This document shows positions 50,640 to 61,074 of a stretch of 64,000 nt of DNA, piece by piece. The translations under genes and the position numbers were made by a program. Numbering within the stretch: position 1 is the stretch's first letter; every line of letters begins with the position of its first letter. Source of the DNA: Candidatus Hydrothermarchaeum profundi (GTDB lineage: Archaea; Hydrothermarchaeota; Hydrothermarchaeia; Hydrothermarchaeales; Hydrothermarchaeaceae); the NCBI GenBank assembly GCA_002011125.2, contig MTMF02000009.1:1642989-1706988 (forward strand). The letters run 5' to 3'. The notes beneath the pieces were generated by a model, which saw nothing but the letters and a program-made list of their open reading frames with translations, was not told the origin of the DNA and ran no database searches.

Positions 50640-50765
50640 ATGGAGCAAGTATCCCCTCTACAAAGCGATGTTAAACGCCTTTACGAACTATTAGGGGTGG
50701 GGAAAAGAGGGGAAATAAAACACGCAAAGTCCGGTGGGGGAAGAGATGAAAAAAAGTATTTCTAA
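50640..50765 (+). CDS. Micro-ORF, 41 aa (MEQVSPLQSDVKRLYELLGVGKRGEIKHAKSGGGRDEKKYF)
   Basis: Preceded by strong RBS-like aggaggtg 7 nt upstream of ATG; not in ORF track because of length. Confidence 0.4.
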   Translation: MEQVSPLQSDVKRLYELLGVGKRGEIKHAKSGGGRDEKKYF

Positions 50766-50892
50766 AAAAAGCTCAAGTCATATTATCCTCTGCCCAGATG
50801 AAACAAAAAAGAGAGTAAATAACTACGTCATCGTAGAAATAGAGGGAACCGGTTTTGTAGTAATAAAACAAAAAATAGACGCGGAGCTATGA
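50746..50892 (+). CDS. Micro-ORF, 48 aa (MKKSISKKSSSHIILCPDETKKRVNNYVIVEIEGTGFVVIKQKIDAEL)
   Basis: Overlaps previous micro-ORF; GC higher than flanking spacer. Confidence 0.4.
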   Translation: MKKSISKKSSSHIILCPDETKKRVNNYVIVEIEGTGFVVIKQKIDAEL

Positions 50893-50893
50893 T

Positions 50894-51070
50894 ATGGAGG
50901 AGATTATTGAAAGAAAAAAACTTCTAGAGAAATATAGGATAAAAGAACCTGACGAAACACAGATATACTTAATACTCAGAGACTTTGTTTCAGACCCTCT
51001 TCTAGACACCGAATTCAAGAGAAAATTTCCCTCATTAACATCTATCCTGAAGCAGAGAAATAAAGGATAA
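50894..51070 (+). CDS. Micro-ORF, 58 aa (MEEIIERKKLLEKYRIKEPDETQIYLILRDFVSDPLLDTEFKRKFPSLTSILKQRNKG)
   Basis: Starts 1 nt after previous stop; protein-like composition. Confidence 0.45.
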   Translation: MEEIIERKKLLEKYRIKEPDETQIYLILRDFVSDPLLDTEFKRKFPSLTSILKQRNKG

Positions 51071-51084
51071 AATCTATAAAATTC

Positions 51085-53076
51085 TCATTTTTCTATAGGT
51101 ATTCTGCCATCAATTAGCGATTTTATTATCGTAGGATCAGCGAGGGTAGACGTATCGCCTAGATTTTCGTAATCACCTTCTGCTATCTTTTTGAGTATTC
51201 TTCGCATAATCTTACCGCTTCTAGTTTTAGGAAGCCCATTTGCAAATTGTATGTAGTGAGGGGTTGCAATAGGGCTTATCTCTTTTCTTACATGTTGAAT
51301 TAGCTCTTTTTTTAGTTCGTCCCTCTTTTCTACATCTTTTTTCAAAACTACAAAACAATATATCGCCTGACCTTTTATAGGGTGAGGCACACCTACCACG
51401 CCCGCTTCAACTACAGCATCATGAGAAACTAGTGCATTTTCTATCTCAGCAGTTCCTAAACGGTGCCCAGATACATTTATAACGTCGTCAATACGGCCCA
51501 TAATCCAAAAATATCCATCCTCATCAACCTTAGCGGCATCCCCCGTCATATATTTCCCCTTGAACTTGCTAAAGTAAATCTCTTTAAATCTCCTATTACC
51601 TTTATCACCAAATATCCCTCTCAGCATACCAGGCCATGGTTTTTTAATAACTAGGTACCCGCCTTCATTTGCTTCCGCAGGAGTACCATCTTCTTTTAAA
51701 ACTTCAGGAAATATTCCAGGAAAAGGTAATGTAGCCGAGCCGGGTTTGAGAGGGGTTGCCCCGGGTAAAGGGGTAATTAATATGCCGCCAGATTCGGTTT
51801 GCCACCAAGTATCCACTATAGGACATCGCTCTTTTCCTATTACCTTATAAAACCAAAGCCATGCCTCCGGATTAATGGGCTCTCCTACTGTCCCCAAAAG
51901 CCGTAGGCTTGATAAGTCATGCTTATTAGGCCATTCCTCACCAAACTTCATAAGGGTTCTAATCGCAGTAGGAGCAGTATAAAATATAGAAACTTTGTGT
52001 CTCTCTATTATACTCCAATATCTATCCGGATTAGGATAAGTTGGAGTACCCTCAAACATTAGCACAGTCGCTCCAGCAGATAATGGACCATAGACCATAT
52101 ATGTATGGCCTGTTATCCACCCGACATCAGCCGTACACCAGAAGATATCAGTATCCTTTATATCAAAAATATACCTAAAAGTCATATTGGCATAGACCAT
52201 ATACCCTCCAGTAGTATGTATTATTCCTTTAGGTTTCCCTGTAGAACCACTTGTATATAATATAAATAAGGGGTCTTCTGCATCCATAGGTTCCGGGGGA
52301 CATTCATCTTTGATATCGCTTGAGTGTGTTTCTTCTTCCCACCAGTAGTCGCGACCCTCCTCCATATTTACCTCGGCATTTCCTATATTTCTAACAATAA
52401 CTGACTGAATAGAATCACAGTCAGGGAGGATCTCATCAGCCTTTTCCTTTAGATGTATAACTTTTCCCGCATGATAAGCTATATCTGTAGTTATCAACAT
52501 CTTAGATTGAGCGTCTTGTATTCGGTTTTTAAGGGCTTCCGGAGAAAATGCACTAAATACAACACTATGTACCGCGCCAATTCTCGCACAAGCCAGCATT
52601 GCAATAGTCAATCTAGGTACCATTGGCATGAATATTGTAACCCGGTCCCCTTTTTTTACTCCATGTTTTTTGAGTACGTTTGCAAATCTACAAACTTCTC
52701 TATGCAACTGTAGATATGTGAACACTTTACGTTGAAGATGGCTTTCTCCCTGCCATATGAGTGCTGCCTTATTTCTCCGGTGCCCACTTAAGTGTCTATC
52801 AATACAATTATAAGACGCATTCAGCTTTCCCCCTTCATAGAACCTCACGTATGGAACAGTAAAATCATAACTTACAACTCTATCCCATTTTTTAAACCAG
52901 TCAATACATTCTGCCTGTGCAGCCCAGAAGCCTTCAAAATCTTCTTCCGCTTCTCTTTGAAGAGCACGGTATTCTTCAAGGCTTTTTATAATGGCGGTTT
53001 CCCTAAATTCTTTTGAAGGATAAAAAACTCTTTCTTCTTTTGATAAGCTCATTATGGTTTCTGGGTCTTCTTTCAT
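51085..53076 (-). CDS. acs: Acetyl-CoA synthetase (AMP-forming)
   Basis: LFILYTSGSTGKPKGIIHTTGGYMVYANMTFRYIFDIKDTDIFWCTADVGWITGHTYMVYGPL...DTWWQTESGG...KTRSGKIMRRIL. Confidence 0.97.
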   Translation of the reverse strand: MKEDPETIMSLSKEERVFYPSKEFRETAIIKSLEEYRALQREAEEDFEGFWAAQAECIDWFKKWDRVVSYDFTVPYVRFYEGGKLNASYNCIDRHLSGHRRNKAALIWQGESHLQRKVFTYLQLHREVCRFANVLKKHGVKKGDRVTIFMPMVPRLTIAMLACARIGAVHSVVFSAFSPEALKNRIQDAQSKMLITTDIAYHAGKVIHLKEKADEILPDCDSIQSVIVRNIGNAEVNMEEGRDYWWEEETHSSDIKDECPPEPMDAEDPLFILYTSGSTGKPKGIIHTTGGYMVYANMTFRYIFDIKDTDIFWCTADVGWITGHTYMVYGPLSAGATVLMFEGTPTYPNPDRYWSIIERHKVSIFYTAPTAIRTLMKFGEEWPNKHDLSSLRLLGTVGEPINPEAWLWFYKVIGKERCPIVDTWWQTESGGILITPLPGATPLKPGSATLPFPGIFPEVLKEDGTPAEANEGGYLVIKKPWPGMLRGIFGDKGNRRFKEIYFSKFKGKYMTGDAAKVDEDGYFWIMGRIDDVINVSGHRLGTAEIENALVSHDAVVEAGVVGVPHPIKGQAIYCFVVLKKDVEKRDELKKELIQHVRKEISPIATPHYIQFANGLPKTRSGKIMRRILKKIAEGDYENLGDTSTLADPTIIKSLIDGRIPIEK

Positions 53077-53196
53077 AAAATCACTCCTTTCACCGAGAAT
53101 ATATTCTTCCTTGAATTTTATTTTCTGGTTATTTAAGGTTTCACTTACAAGCCTAATATAGCAAAATTTTTAATTGTCAACCAACCTCGATTAGAT

Positions 53197-54273
53197 ATGA
53201 AAGAATCTGTAAAAATAGGAACACTTTTTGGAATTCCAATCGAACTTCACATATTATTCATTCTTCTTATGGTCTTTGTCTTCGCTATTAGTTTAATTTC
53301 TGGAAGATTAGATATTTTTGTCTACCTCTCACTCCTTTTTTTTACGGTGGTCTTACATGAATTTTCTCATTCACTCGTTGCTATGTCTAGGAATATAAAA
53401 ATAGAGAAGATAACATTATTCCCTATCGGGGGGGTTTCAGCAATGGAAAAGATGCCGGAGGATCCAAAGGAAGAATTTATGATTTCTATTGCGGGTCCTG
53501 GCCTCAATTTTTTATTCGCAGCATTGACTTACCTTATAATCGCACTAATACCTGGCGGTTCCTCAAGGATATTTCCATTCTTTGATTTTAGATTATTTAG
53601 TTTCCTCGACTTGTTAGTATTATTTTTCAAGGTAAATGTGCTCTTAGGAGCATTTAATTTATTCATCCCCGCATTACCGATGGACGGAGGGAGGGTATTA
53701 AGAGCTCTATTGGCCATGAAAATAGGCTTTAACGCCGCCACAGATATCGCAGCAGGGTTAGCTAAGTTAATTGCGATAATGATGTTCCTCTTCGGCATGT
53801 TTTTTAATTGGTGGCTGCTTGTAATATCATTTTTTGTATACGTCGGAGCATCCCAAGAACTGGAATCTATGGAGATTTCCGCTCTTTTAAAGGGGATTAA
53901 AGTAAAAGATGTTATGAGTAGTAAGGTAATATACGTCTCTGAAGATATGAGCCTAGAAGAGTTCTCCGATATAATACTGGAGCACCGACATATGGGTTAC
54001 CCTGTGATTAAAGATGGCTCGTTAATCGGTATTATAACGTTCACAGACTTAGCAAGAATACCTAAAACAAAGTGGCGAGAAATTAAAGTGGGAGATGTAA
54101 TGTCAAAGGATGTAGTTACCGTATCGCCAGAGGATAATACTATCGATGTGCTCACCAAAATGATGAAGCTCGGTATTGGAAGAGTACCCGTGGTAAAAGA
54201 TGGTCAGGTTGTAGGGATAGTATCAAGGACTGATATAGTTAGGACAGCTCAAGTTCTAAAACTCCGGAGATGA
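53197..54273 (+). CDS. Site-2 protease (M50) with C-terminal CBS pair
   Basis: VLHEFSHSLVAM (HExxH), ALPMDGGRVLRALLAMKIG, two CBS repeats. Confidence 0.93.
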   Translation: MKESVKIGTLFGIPIELHILFILLMVFVFAISLISGRLDIFVYLSLLFFTVVLHEFSHSLVAMSRNIKIEKITLFPIGGVSAMEKMPEDPKEEFMISIAGPGLNFLFAALTYLIIALIPGGSSRIFPFFDFRLFSFLDLLVLFFKVNVLLGAFNLFIPALPMDGGRVLRALLAMKIGFNAATDIAAGLAKLIAIMMFLFGMFFNWWLLVISFFVYVGASQELESMEISALLKGIKVKDVMSSKVIYVSEDMSLEEFSDIILEHRHMGYPVIKDGSLIGIITFTDLARIPKTKWREIKVGDVMSKDVVTVSPEDNTIDVLTKMMKLGIGRVPVVKDGQVVGIVSRTDIVRTAQVLKLRR

Positions 54274-54276
54274 ATT

Positions 54277-55113
54277 ATGAAGGGAGAAGCGGCGGCACTG
54301 CTTGCTGCCCTCTCGTGGGCTATAGCATCTGTTCTCTATAAGAAAGGTCTCTACAAGATTGAGCCTTTTCCTGCTAACATCGTTAGACTTGTAATTGGTA
54401 CCTTTTTTGTTACATTCTCTTATATTCTTGTTAAAGGACTAGATTTCCAAGCATCTTTAGAACCTCTACTTTATGTGGTTGCTGGAGGATTGGTTGGACT
54501 AGGGCTAGGAGACCTACTTTTTTTAAAGAGCTTAAAATATGCTGGAGTTTCAAGAGCTGTTCCTATCTCAAGTACTTACCCCTTATTCACAATCCTCTTT
54601 TCTACCGTATTGCTTAAAGAGAAAGCATATGTTTCAACAGTACTAGGAACATGCCTCATAGTGGCAGGGATATGGCTTCTTCATGAAAAGACAGATAGCG
54701 AAAATCAACAATCCGGGATTTTATTTGCAATTGGTACTGCTATCACTTGGGCATTTTCTATTTATCTTACATCCTTTGGATTAAGGTCAGTGGAACCATT
54801 CCTCGCCACTACTATCAGACTTCCGCTAGTACTGCTTTTCCTCTCTATCATATTTTATTCTACGGGCGGAAGGATCACTCCTGAAAAGATATCCTTCGCA
54901 TATTTAGGGATCGCAAGTGTACTAGCTCTGGGAGTAGGCAGTTTTTTATTTCTATATAGTATTACCCTGATTCAGACTGCAAGAGCCACTTCTTTATCAT
55001 CTGTAATCCCTTTGTTTTCTACAGTATTTGCGATAATTTTTTTAAAAGAGAGGGTTACCTTAAGGATGACCATAGGGATACTATCTATTGTGATCGGGAT
55101 TTGGTTGTTATGA
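54277..55113 (+). CDS. EamA/DMT-family transporter
   Basis: 10 hydrophobic segments in two repeats, ISSTYPLFTILFSTVLLKEKAY / SSVIPLFSTVFAIIFLKERVT. Confidence 0.92.
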   Translation: MKGEAAALLAALSWAIASVLYKKGLYKIEPFPANIVRLVIGTFFVTFSYILVKGLDFQASLEPLLYVVAGGLVGLGLGDLLFLKSLKYAGVSRAVPISSTYPLFTILFSTVLLKEKAYVSTVLGTCLIVAGIWLLHEKTDSENQQSGILFAIGTAITWAFSIYLTSFGLRSVEPFLATTIRLPLVLLFLSIIFYSTGGRITPEKISFAYLGIASVLALGVGSFLFLYSITLIQTARATSLSSVIPLFSTVFAIIFLKERVTLRMTIGILSIVIGIWLL

Positions 55114-55760
55114 GGCCTTATGTTATTTTAAATGCAGGAATGACCCTTGATGGAAAAATTGCATCAAAGTCCAGAAACTCTGAGATATCTGGATCCGAAG
55201 ACTTAATGCGCGTGCACGAGCTTCGAAAGAAAGTTGACGCCATTATGGTAGGGATAAATACTGTCATAGTAGATAATCCCCGCCTTACAGTACACAAAAT
55301 CCCCGGTAAAAAAAAGGATAATCCCATACGGATAGTTGTAGACAGCAAAGGAAGGACTCCCTTATCCTCAAGAGTACTAAGCGGGGAAGCCGAAACAATA
55401 ATAGCGGTCTCTAAAAAGGCAGATAAAAAGAGAGTTACTCAATTGAAGAAGAAAGCTAAGGTTATAATATGCGGAAAAGATAAAGTAGATTTAAAATGCC
55501 TAATGGAGAAACTTTACGAGATGTCTATAAAAACCATCTTACTAGAGGGAGGCGGAACTCTTAATTGGAGCATGTTAAGTGGAGGATTAGTTGATGAAGT
55601 TAGAGTTGCCATCGCACCTGTGATAGTTGGCGGAGAAAAAGCTGTAACATTAGTTGAAGGCGAAGGATTTAATCTAATAAAAGAAGGTGTAAAACTCGGC
55701 CTTAAGAGAAATTATCCACTTGGTGAAGACTTTATTCTTGAATATGAGGTTTTAAAATGA
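55110..55760 (+). CDS. 2,5-diamino-6-(ribosylamino)pyrimidinone 5'-phosphate reductase (RibD C-terminal family)
   Basis: MRPYVILNAGMTLDGKIASKSRNSEISGSEDLMRVHELRKKVDAIMVGINTVIVDNPRLTV...ILLEGGGTLNWSML. Confidence 0.93.
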   Translation: MRPYVILNAGMTLDGKIASKSRNSEISGSEDLMRVHELRKKVDAIMVGINTVIVDNPRLTVHKIPGKKKDNPIRIVVDSKGRTPLSSRVLSGEAETIIAVSKKADKKRVTQLKKKAKVIICGKDKVDLKCLMEKLYEMSIKTILLEGGGTLNWSMLSGGLVDEVRVAIAPVIVGGEKAVTLVEGEGFNLIKEGVKLGLKRNYPLGEDFILEYEVLK

Positions 55761-56890
55761 TTACTATAATTCCTACAGCACATATCTCAAAGGAAAGCGT
55801 AGAAGAGGTAAGGGATAAGATACTTGAATTAAAGCCAGATGTAGTAGCTGTAGAGCTTTGTCCGGTGAGGTATAAGGGATTAACCGAAGGTAGAGAAATA
55901 CCTATAATCGATCTAATAAAAAGCAAGAAGTCTTCCTTTGTAATTGCAAACATTTTACTTTCTTTTCTACAAAGACGGCTTGGAGAAGAAGTGGGGGTAA
56001 AGCCTGGCAAAGAGATGCTTATAGCAATTGATACTGCAAAAGAATTAGGAGTAGAGTACGCATTGATAGATAGAGATATTAAAATTACTCTAAATAGGGC
56101 CTTTTCCAAGATGACACTATTAGAAAAACTCAGGGCGATAAAAGAGATGATATATGTTTTCTCGCTTTCTGCAACAGATGTCGAAAAAGAAATAGAGAAT
56201 GTAAAGAAAGAGGAGAATTTAGAGGAAATATTGAATGTTTTTAAAAAAATATCACCAAATTTGTTTGAAACCTTAGTTACTGAAAGAGACGCATATATGG
56301 CCTCAAAGCTACTGGAACTCCAAGCAAAATATGAAAATATTTTGGTAGTAGTCGGAGCTGGTCATAAGCGTGGAATAGAGGACTATTTATCTAATCCTAA
56401 CAAGATCCCTCCCACTTCCAAGCTAGTAGAGATACCCAAAAAAAGAGTGAGTATAGGAAAATCCTTGAAATATGGAGTCCCTGCCTTCGTAATGAGCATA
56501 TTTATACTGGCACTATATCATGGAATTTCTCTTGAACAACCTATTATGAGTTGGATTCTGCTTCATTCTATTCCTACCTTCTTAATGGTACTGTTGGTAG
56601 GAGGAAGCTTTATATCAGCAATCGTAGGCATGTTAGCTGCACCTTTTACCTCTCTAAACCCTATGCTAGCGGCTGGATGGTTTGCAGGGCTAGCTGAAAT
56701 TAAAGTTAAAAAAGTAACTGTGCGAGATGTCTCGGATATCTTTAAAACAACTAGCTTTAGAGAATTGCTGAGAAATAAGGCTTTCAAAGTGCTTTTAGTT
56801 ACGGCCTTCGCAAATTTAGGTAGCTCCTTAGGAACTCTAGTATCTTTTCAAAAAATAATGCTGCCATTAATAAAAAACTTATTAGGGTGA
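55757..56890 (+). CDS. TraB/PrgY-family protein
   Basis: IIPTAHISKESVEEVRDKILELKPDVVAVELCPVRYKGL...LVVVGAGHKRGIEDYL; C-terminal TM bundle. Confidence 0.9.
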   Translation: MITIIPTAHISKESVEEVRDKILELKPDVVAVELCPVRYKGLTEGREIPIIDLIKSKKSSFVIANILLSFLQRRLGEEVGVKPGKEMLIAIDTAKELGVEYALIDRDIKITLNRAFSKMTLLEKLRAIKEMIYVFSLSATDVEKEIENVKKEENLEEILNVFKKISPNLFETLVTERDAYMASKLLELQAKYENILVVVGAGHKRGIEDYLSNPNKIPPTSKLVEIPKKRVSIGKSLKYGVPAFVMSIFILALYHGISLEQPIMSWILLHSIPTFLMVLLVGGSFISAIVGMLAAPFTSLNPMLAAGWFAGLAEIKVKKVTVRDVSDIFKTTSFRELLRNKAFKVLLVTAFANLGSSLGTLVSFQKIMLPLIKNLLG

Positions 56891-57300
56891 GAAATATGAG
56901 AATCACAAGCTTTTTTAAATTTTATATTTTGCTTATATCTTGTTTACTGATAGTTTTCGCTGCCTTTCCTAATTTAGCTTCACTTAAAAGTGAGATCTTT
57001 CTATTTATTGCAGTAAGCCTACTCTCCCCATATATCTTTAAGGAAGCCCTTAAGGTCAGGGGAGTAAAAAAAGGGGATATTGTTCTGATCTCCATGAAAG
57101 ACGAGAGCCCTTTTGGATTTTTTATGAAGAAAACTTTCGCAAAAGCAATTTCTCATGGCAAGGTTGGAGATGTTATCGATATAGAATTTAATTCTAGAAG
57201 AGGTAAAGGCGAGATTGTCAATTACGGGGGAATATTCTTCCCGCCTGAAGTGAATCTTCTTTATTATGAGGAAAACTTTGTACAAAGGGAAGTACTATGA
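56887..57300 (+). CDS. Membrane-anchored hypothetical protein in M50/TraB operon
   Basis: Two N-terminal TM helices then soluble beta-rich domain; 4-nt overlaps on both sides. Confidence 0.55.
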   Translation: MRNMRITSFFKFYILLISCLLIVFAAFPNLASLKSEIFLFIAVSLLSPYIFKEALKVRGVKKGDIVLISMKDESPFGFFMKKTFAKAISHGKVGDVIDIEFNSRRGKGEIVNYGGIFFPPEVNLLYYEENFVQREVL

Positions 57301-57842
57301 AGTTTACATTTTCTGCACGAGAAATCAAAGAATTGGCTATCTCAGCAGTAGTTTTGGCTTTCGTCTTTGCATGGTATATGCATGGGGGCGTACCCCTGCC
57401 TAGTACCGTAGCAGTATCTCTAGTAGGAGTCAGCCTTGCCTTTATCTGTCATGAGTTGTCCCATAAGATAGTTGCACAGAAATATGGATGTTACGCAGAG
57501 TATAGGATGTGGGAGAGCGGGTTGATTTTATCTTTTTTTCTTGTAATAGCACTGGGGATAATATTTGCTGCTCCAGGAGCGGTATACATAATGCCGGGAT
57601 ACTATAGTATAAGTAGGAGGGAGAATGGGGTAATATCGGCTGCCGGTGCCTCAGCAAATCTTGGACTAGCTGTGATTTTTTATATTATAGGATTTAGATT
57701 GGGTGTTATCATAAACGCATGGTTAGCTCTTTTTAACATGCTGCCTTTTCCCCCGCTCGATGGATCAAAAGTTATTGCCTGGAGTAAGCCCATCTGGCTA
57801 ACTATTTGTATAGTTGCTTTTTTTATGATGAGTATTGTCTAA
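57297..57842 (+). CDS. M50-family membrane metalloprotease
   Basis: FICHELSHKIVAQKYG (HExxH) and LFNMLPFPPLDGSKVIAW. Confidence 0.9.
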   Translation: MKFTFSAREIKELAISAVVLAFVFAWYMHGGVPLPSTVAVSLVGVSLAFICHELSHKIVAQKYGCYAEYRMWESGLILSFFLVIALGIIFAAPGAVYIMPGYYSISRRENGVISAAGASANLGLAVIFYIIGFRLGVIINAWLALFNMLPFPPLDGSKVIAWSKPIWLTICIVAFFMMSIV

Positions 57843-59505
57843 TAATATTGAAGATTAAGTCAACGTTAAGCTCAAAAGCAACTAGCGGCTTCTCTAGCCC
57901 CCAATTGTTTAATACAATAGGATGAATCTCCCCAACTACGCCCGCATGTTCTTTATTAATCTTGACTTCTGCCACGCGGTTAAGAATAAAACTATTGTGT
58001 TTTACTTTCTTGAGTTTATAGCTTATACCCAAGTTTCTCAATAAAGAATCAACTACAGATGAAATATCTTCATAACTTACTTTTGCATCAGTAATTACGC
58101 AGGCAAGTTTTTTAACAGTCCTAGTTGAAGTCTCCTCTTGTTCATCTATTTCTACAATATCACCCACCTCAAAAATTCTCTGCGGAAACTCTACGTGAAG
58201 ATTATAGGTTAAAAATTCTAGGAGGCTAGGAAGTAGCCAATTTCTTAATGCCGTCCAATTAGCACTAACGGGATTCTCTATTTCACAAACTCTTTCTTCC
58301 ACCAGATTCATCTTTTTGAAGAGGAAATCCTTGTTTGTTAGCGAGAATGTCAATATCTCTTGAAAACCTAGCCCTACCATAGCTTCTCTTATGGAGTCGC
58401 ATAATTCCTCTTTTTCATCTTCTTTACCTATCGTGCTGATTTTAGGAGGCTCTGGCTGAATAGAGTTTATACCATAAGCTATTGCGACATCCTCCATAAC
58501 ATCTCGCTGATGCATAATGTCATCTCTATAAGGGGGATATTTCACTACTATACTCCCGTCTTTGAAGGTAGCTTCATACCTAGCCTTAGCAAGGAGACTT
58601 ATAATATCCTCTTTAGATATTTCTAGACCCAATATTTTTTTACATTCTCGAAAATCCATTTTGAACTCCTTTAGAGTTAAATCAGGCGTTACAATCGTAT
58701 GATTAGGATATTGCACTTCAACGCTCTGAATTTCGCCTCCTCGGTCATGAAGTGCCGCTACGATTACATTTAACGCAACATTCAGCCTCTCTAGTCTCCA
58801 TCCAGTTAGCTCTATAAAGACGTTTTTTGTTTCTGGTGTTACTTTACCGGTATAGACCGAATTTATGATCGGAGGCATAGAGAGTACGTTATCCTTAGAA
58901 TCTATCATAAGGGGATATTCAGAATATTCGCTTATTATATGGCCATATTCTCTACCTTTAGGATGCAATCGGAGTATTTCAGCAGGCGTTAACTCTTCAT
59001 CAAAATCAAGGGGCACGAATTTTATTCCATCCGGCAGAACTGTTGTATATCTTATAGGAGGCACTATCTTATCGTAATCATATACGCCTATAGCGACTAG
59101 CTCTCTGTTTTTCCCATAAGTTTGATGTATTTTTTCCTGTAACTGTATTGTTTGCTTTATAGAATCATCATCAAACTCAAGGCCCTTAACAACTGCGCCA
59201 ACTGTCTTTGGCCTGATTTTTTCTACTTTTTTATCGACTAGCATTTTGATTTCTGATGTCTTAACCTCATATTTCGGTGGGCCCTCCTCAATACCATAAT
59301 GCCCTCTAAGTTCTCGAGCTATACCTTCTACACTCCACAAATCAGGTCTATTTGTATCTTTTACGTCTATCTTTACCTGCTCATCATAAAATGACTCTAT
59401 CTCCCCCTTAGCGAAAAGGATGCCTTTGTCTTCTAATTCTTCATAGGTAATGTTAAAACCAAGCAATTTACGTAGGTCCTCTAATGAAAACTCAACGGTT
59501 GGCAT
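57823..59505 (-). CDS. pheT: Phenylalanyl-tRNA synthetase beta subunit
   Basis: DVKDTNRPDLWSVEGIARELRGHYG...PPYRDDIMHQRDVMEDVAIAYGINSIQPEPP. Confidence 0.96.
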   Translation of the reverse strand: MPTVEFSLEDLRKLLGFNITYEELEDKGILFAKGEIESFYDEQVKIDVKDTNRPDLWSVEGIARELRGHYGIEEGPPKYEVKTSEIKMLVDKKVEKIRPKTVGAVVKGLEFDDDSIKQTIQLQEKIHQTYGKNRELVAIGVYDYDKIVPPIRYTTVLPDGIKFVPLDFDEELTPAEILRLHPKGREYGHIISEYSEYPLMIDSKDNVLSMPPIINSVYTGKVTPETKNVFIELTGWRLERLNVALNVIVAALHDRGGEIQSVEVQYPNHTIVTPDLTLKEFKMDFRECKKILGLEISKEDIISLLAKARYEATFKDGSIVVKYPPYRDDIMHQRDVMEDVAIAYGINSIQPEPPKISTIGKEDEKEELCDSIREAMVGLGFQEILTFSLTNKDFLFKKMNLVEERVCEIENPVSANWTALRNWLLPSLLEFLTYNLHVEFPQRIFEVGDIVEIDEQEETSTRTVKKLACVITDAKVSYEDISSVVDSLLRNLGISYKLKKVKHNSFILNRVAEVKINKEHAGVVGEIHPIVLNNWGLEKPLVAFELNVDLIFNIIRQYSS

Positions 59506-59507
59506 TT

Positions 59508-60755
59508 TTATAACACCATCTTAGTTTCTCTTAGCCATCTTAGATCATGAGAGAAGAGATATCTTATATCGTCAACGCCTAGCTTAAACATCGCCAGCCT
59601 ATCAATACCTATCCCCCATGCTATCACAGGCACATCTATACCCAAGGGCTTAGTTAGCTCCTCTCTAAATATCCCTGAGCCTCCAAACTCGATCCATCCC
59701 ATCTCAGGGTGATATGCCGAAAGTTGAACAGATGGCTCTGTGAAGGGATAATAATCTGGGAAAAACTTAACTTTTTCTGCTCCGGCTATCTCTTTCGCAA
59801 ATATTTCCAGGATGCCTAACAGATTTTTGAGGTTTAGGGATTCATCTATAACTATACCCTCCGCTTGATTGAATTCTATTAAATGAGTAGCGTCTAAGAC
59901 ATCAGGCCTATAGCACCTAGCGATAGCAAAATATTTTCCAGGTATTTCAGGATTAGAAGCTAGAGTTCTTGCTGATAGGCATGTTCCATGAGCTCGGGGC
60001 AAAAGCCGCATAGCCTTACGGGGGTCCCATTTATACCGCCATCCCTTAGATCCAGTAATCCAGCCATCTTCGTGGCATGCTTTGACCTGTTCCACTATTT
60101 CCTCCCTCGGCAGTTTTCCTATTTTAGGATACTTCAACTGATATGTGCTAGTCCAATCTCGCGCTGGATGGTCCTGAGGCTGGTAGAGTGCATCAAAATT
60201 CCAGAATTCAGTTTCTATGAGAGGTCCAACCATCTCCTTAAATCCCAATTCAACAAGTTTTCTCTTTATTTTTGCTACGAATTGTAGATAAGGCTGTCTT
60301 TTACCGGGATAGATTTTTTTACCCGGAACCTCGACATTATATGGTTTAAAGCTTACTTCTCTCCATAAACCGGTTTTTATTAGTTCCTCAGTTAGGTGGG
60401 TTACTTCCTTGCCCGAAAGCTTCTTAGCCTTCTTGTATATATCCTCCCTTACCTTCCTTACCAGTTTCCTAGATAAAAGAAGAGATAGTATATCGCTACT
60501 AACCTCCTCCCCTTGGGATATTTTTTTAAGAGCCTCTTCTTCAGGTATAGTCTCCGGTTTTTTAAGAGGGGTTATCTTGCCATCTTTTATTGTGATCCAC
60601 CCTTTTTTCTTAGCCCATTGGAGCGCTACTGCAAGATTTTCTATTTTACCTTGAGCTTCTCTAATAGGCAAGGGAGCCTCCAAGGTTTCAATAAGATTTT
60701 TTTCAGGTAAACCCTCCCTCAAATACTTCCAGCCTTCCTCGGTTAGCTCGTACAT
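59508..60755 (-). CDS. pheS: Phenylalanyl-tRNA synthetase alpha subunit
   Basis: [25 protein letters not shown]...[12 protein letters not shown]...FQVEG-type motif [28 protein letters not shown]. Confidence 0.96.
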   Translation of the reverse strand: MYELTEEGWKYLREGLPEKNLIETLEAPLPIREAQGKIENLAVALQWAKKKGWITIKDGKITPLKKPETIPEEEALKKISQGEEVSSDILSLLLSRKLVRKVREDIYKKAKKLSGKEVTHLTEELIKTGLWREVSFKPYNVEVPGKKIYPGKRQPYLQFVAKIKRKLVELGFKEMVGPLIETEFWNFDALYQPQDHPARDWTSTYQLKYPKIGKLPREEIVEQVKACHEDGWITGSKGWRYKWDPRKAMRLLPRAHGTCLSARTLASNPEIPGKYFAIARCYRPDVLDATHLIEFNQAEGIVIDESLNLKNLLGILEIFAKEIAGAEKVKFFPDYYPFTEPSVQLSAYHPEMGWIEFGGSGIFREELTKPLGIDVPVIAWGIGIDRLAMFKLGVDDIRYLFSHDLRWLRETKMVL

Positions 60756-60765
60756 TATATCAACA

Positions 60766-61074
60766 TCACTTCTTTTTCCGTTTTTTAGCCTTCTTTTTTT
60801 GAGCTTTCTTCACCGGTTTCTCTTTGCTTTCTACTGCGCTCTCCTCTTGATCGAAGTATATTATTGCGATTAGAATGAAAAGTACAGCGAAGGTTATATA
60901 GTAGTCATAAGAAGGGATGTCTTTCGCTACTGTGTAAACGGAAGCTAGGCCAAAAAGAACCCCTAAGCCAGAATAGAGCCAAAATATTTGCTCTTTTTTC
61001 ATCTCCCTCTCCAGGTAATACATGGTAACTATGACAATAGCCATTGCGATTATAAATGTGGTTTTTACGTCCAT
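60766..61074 (-). CDS. Small membrane protein with Lys-rich tail
   Basis: Three TM segments; C-terminus [19 protein letters not shown]. Confidence 0.6.
   Translation of the reverse strand: MDVKTTFIIAMAIVIVTMYYLEREMKKEQIFWLYSGLGVLFGLASVYTVAKDIPSYDYYITFAVLFILIAIIYFDQEESAVESKEKPVKKAQKKKAKKRKKK

Noticed and set aside
52453-53016. Plus-strand ORFs (86 and 74 aa) within acs
   Set aside because: Shadow ORFs antisense to a strongly conserved acetyl-CoA synthetase
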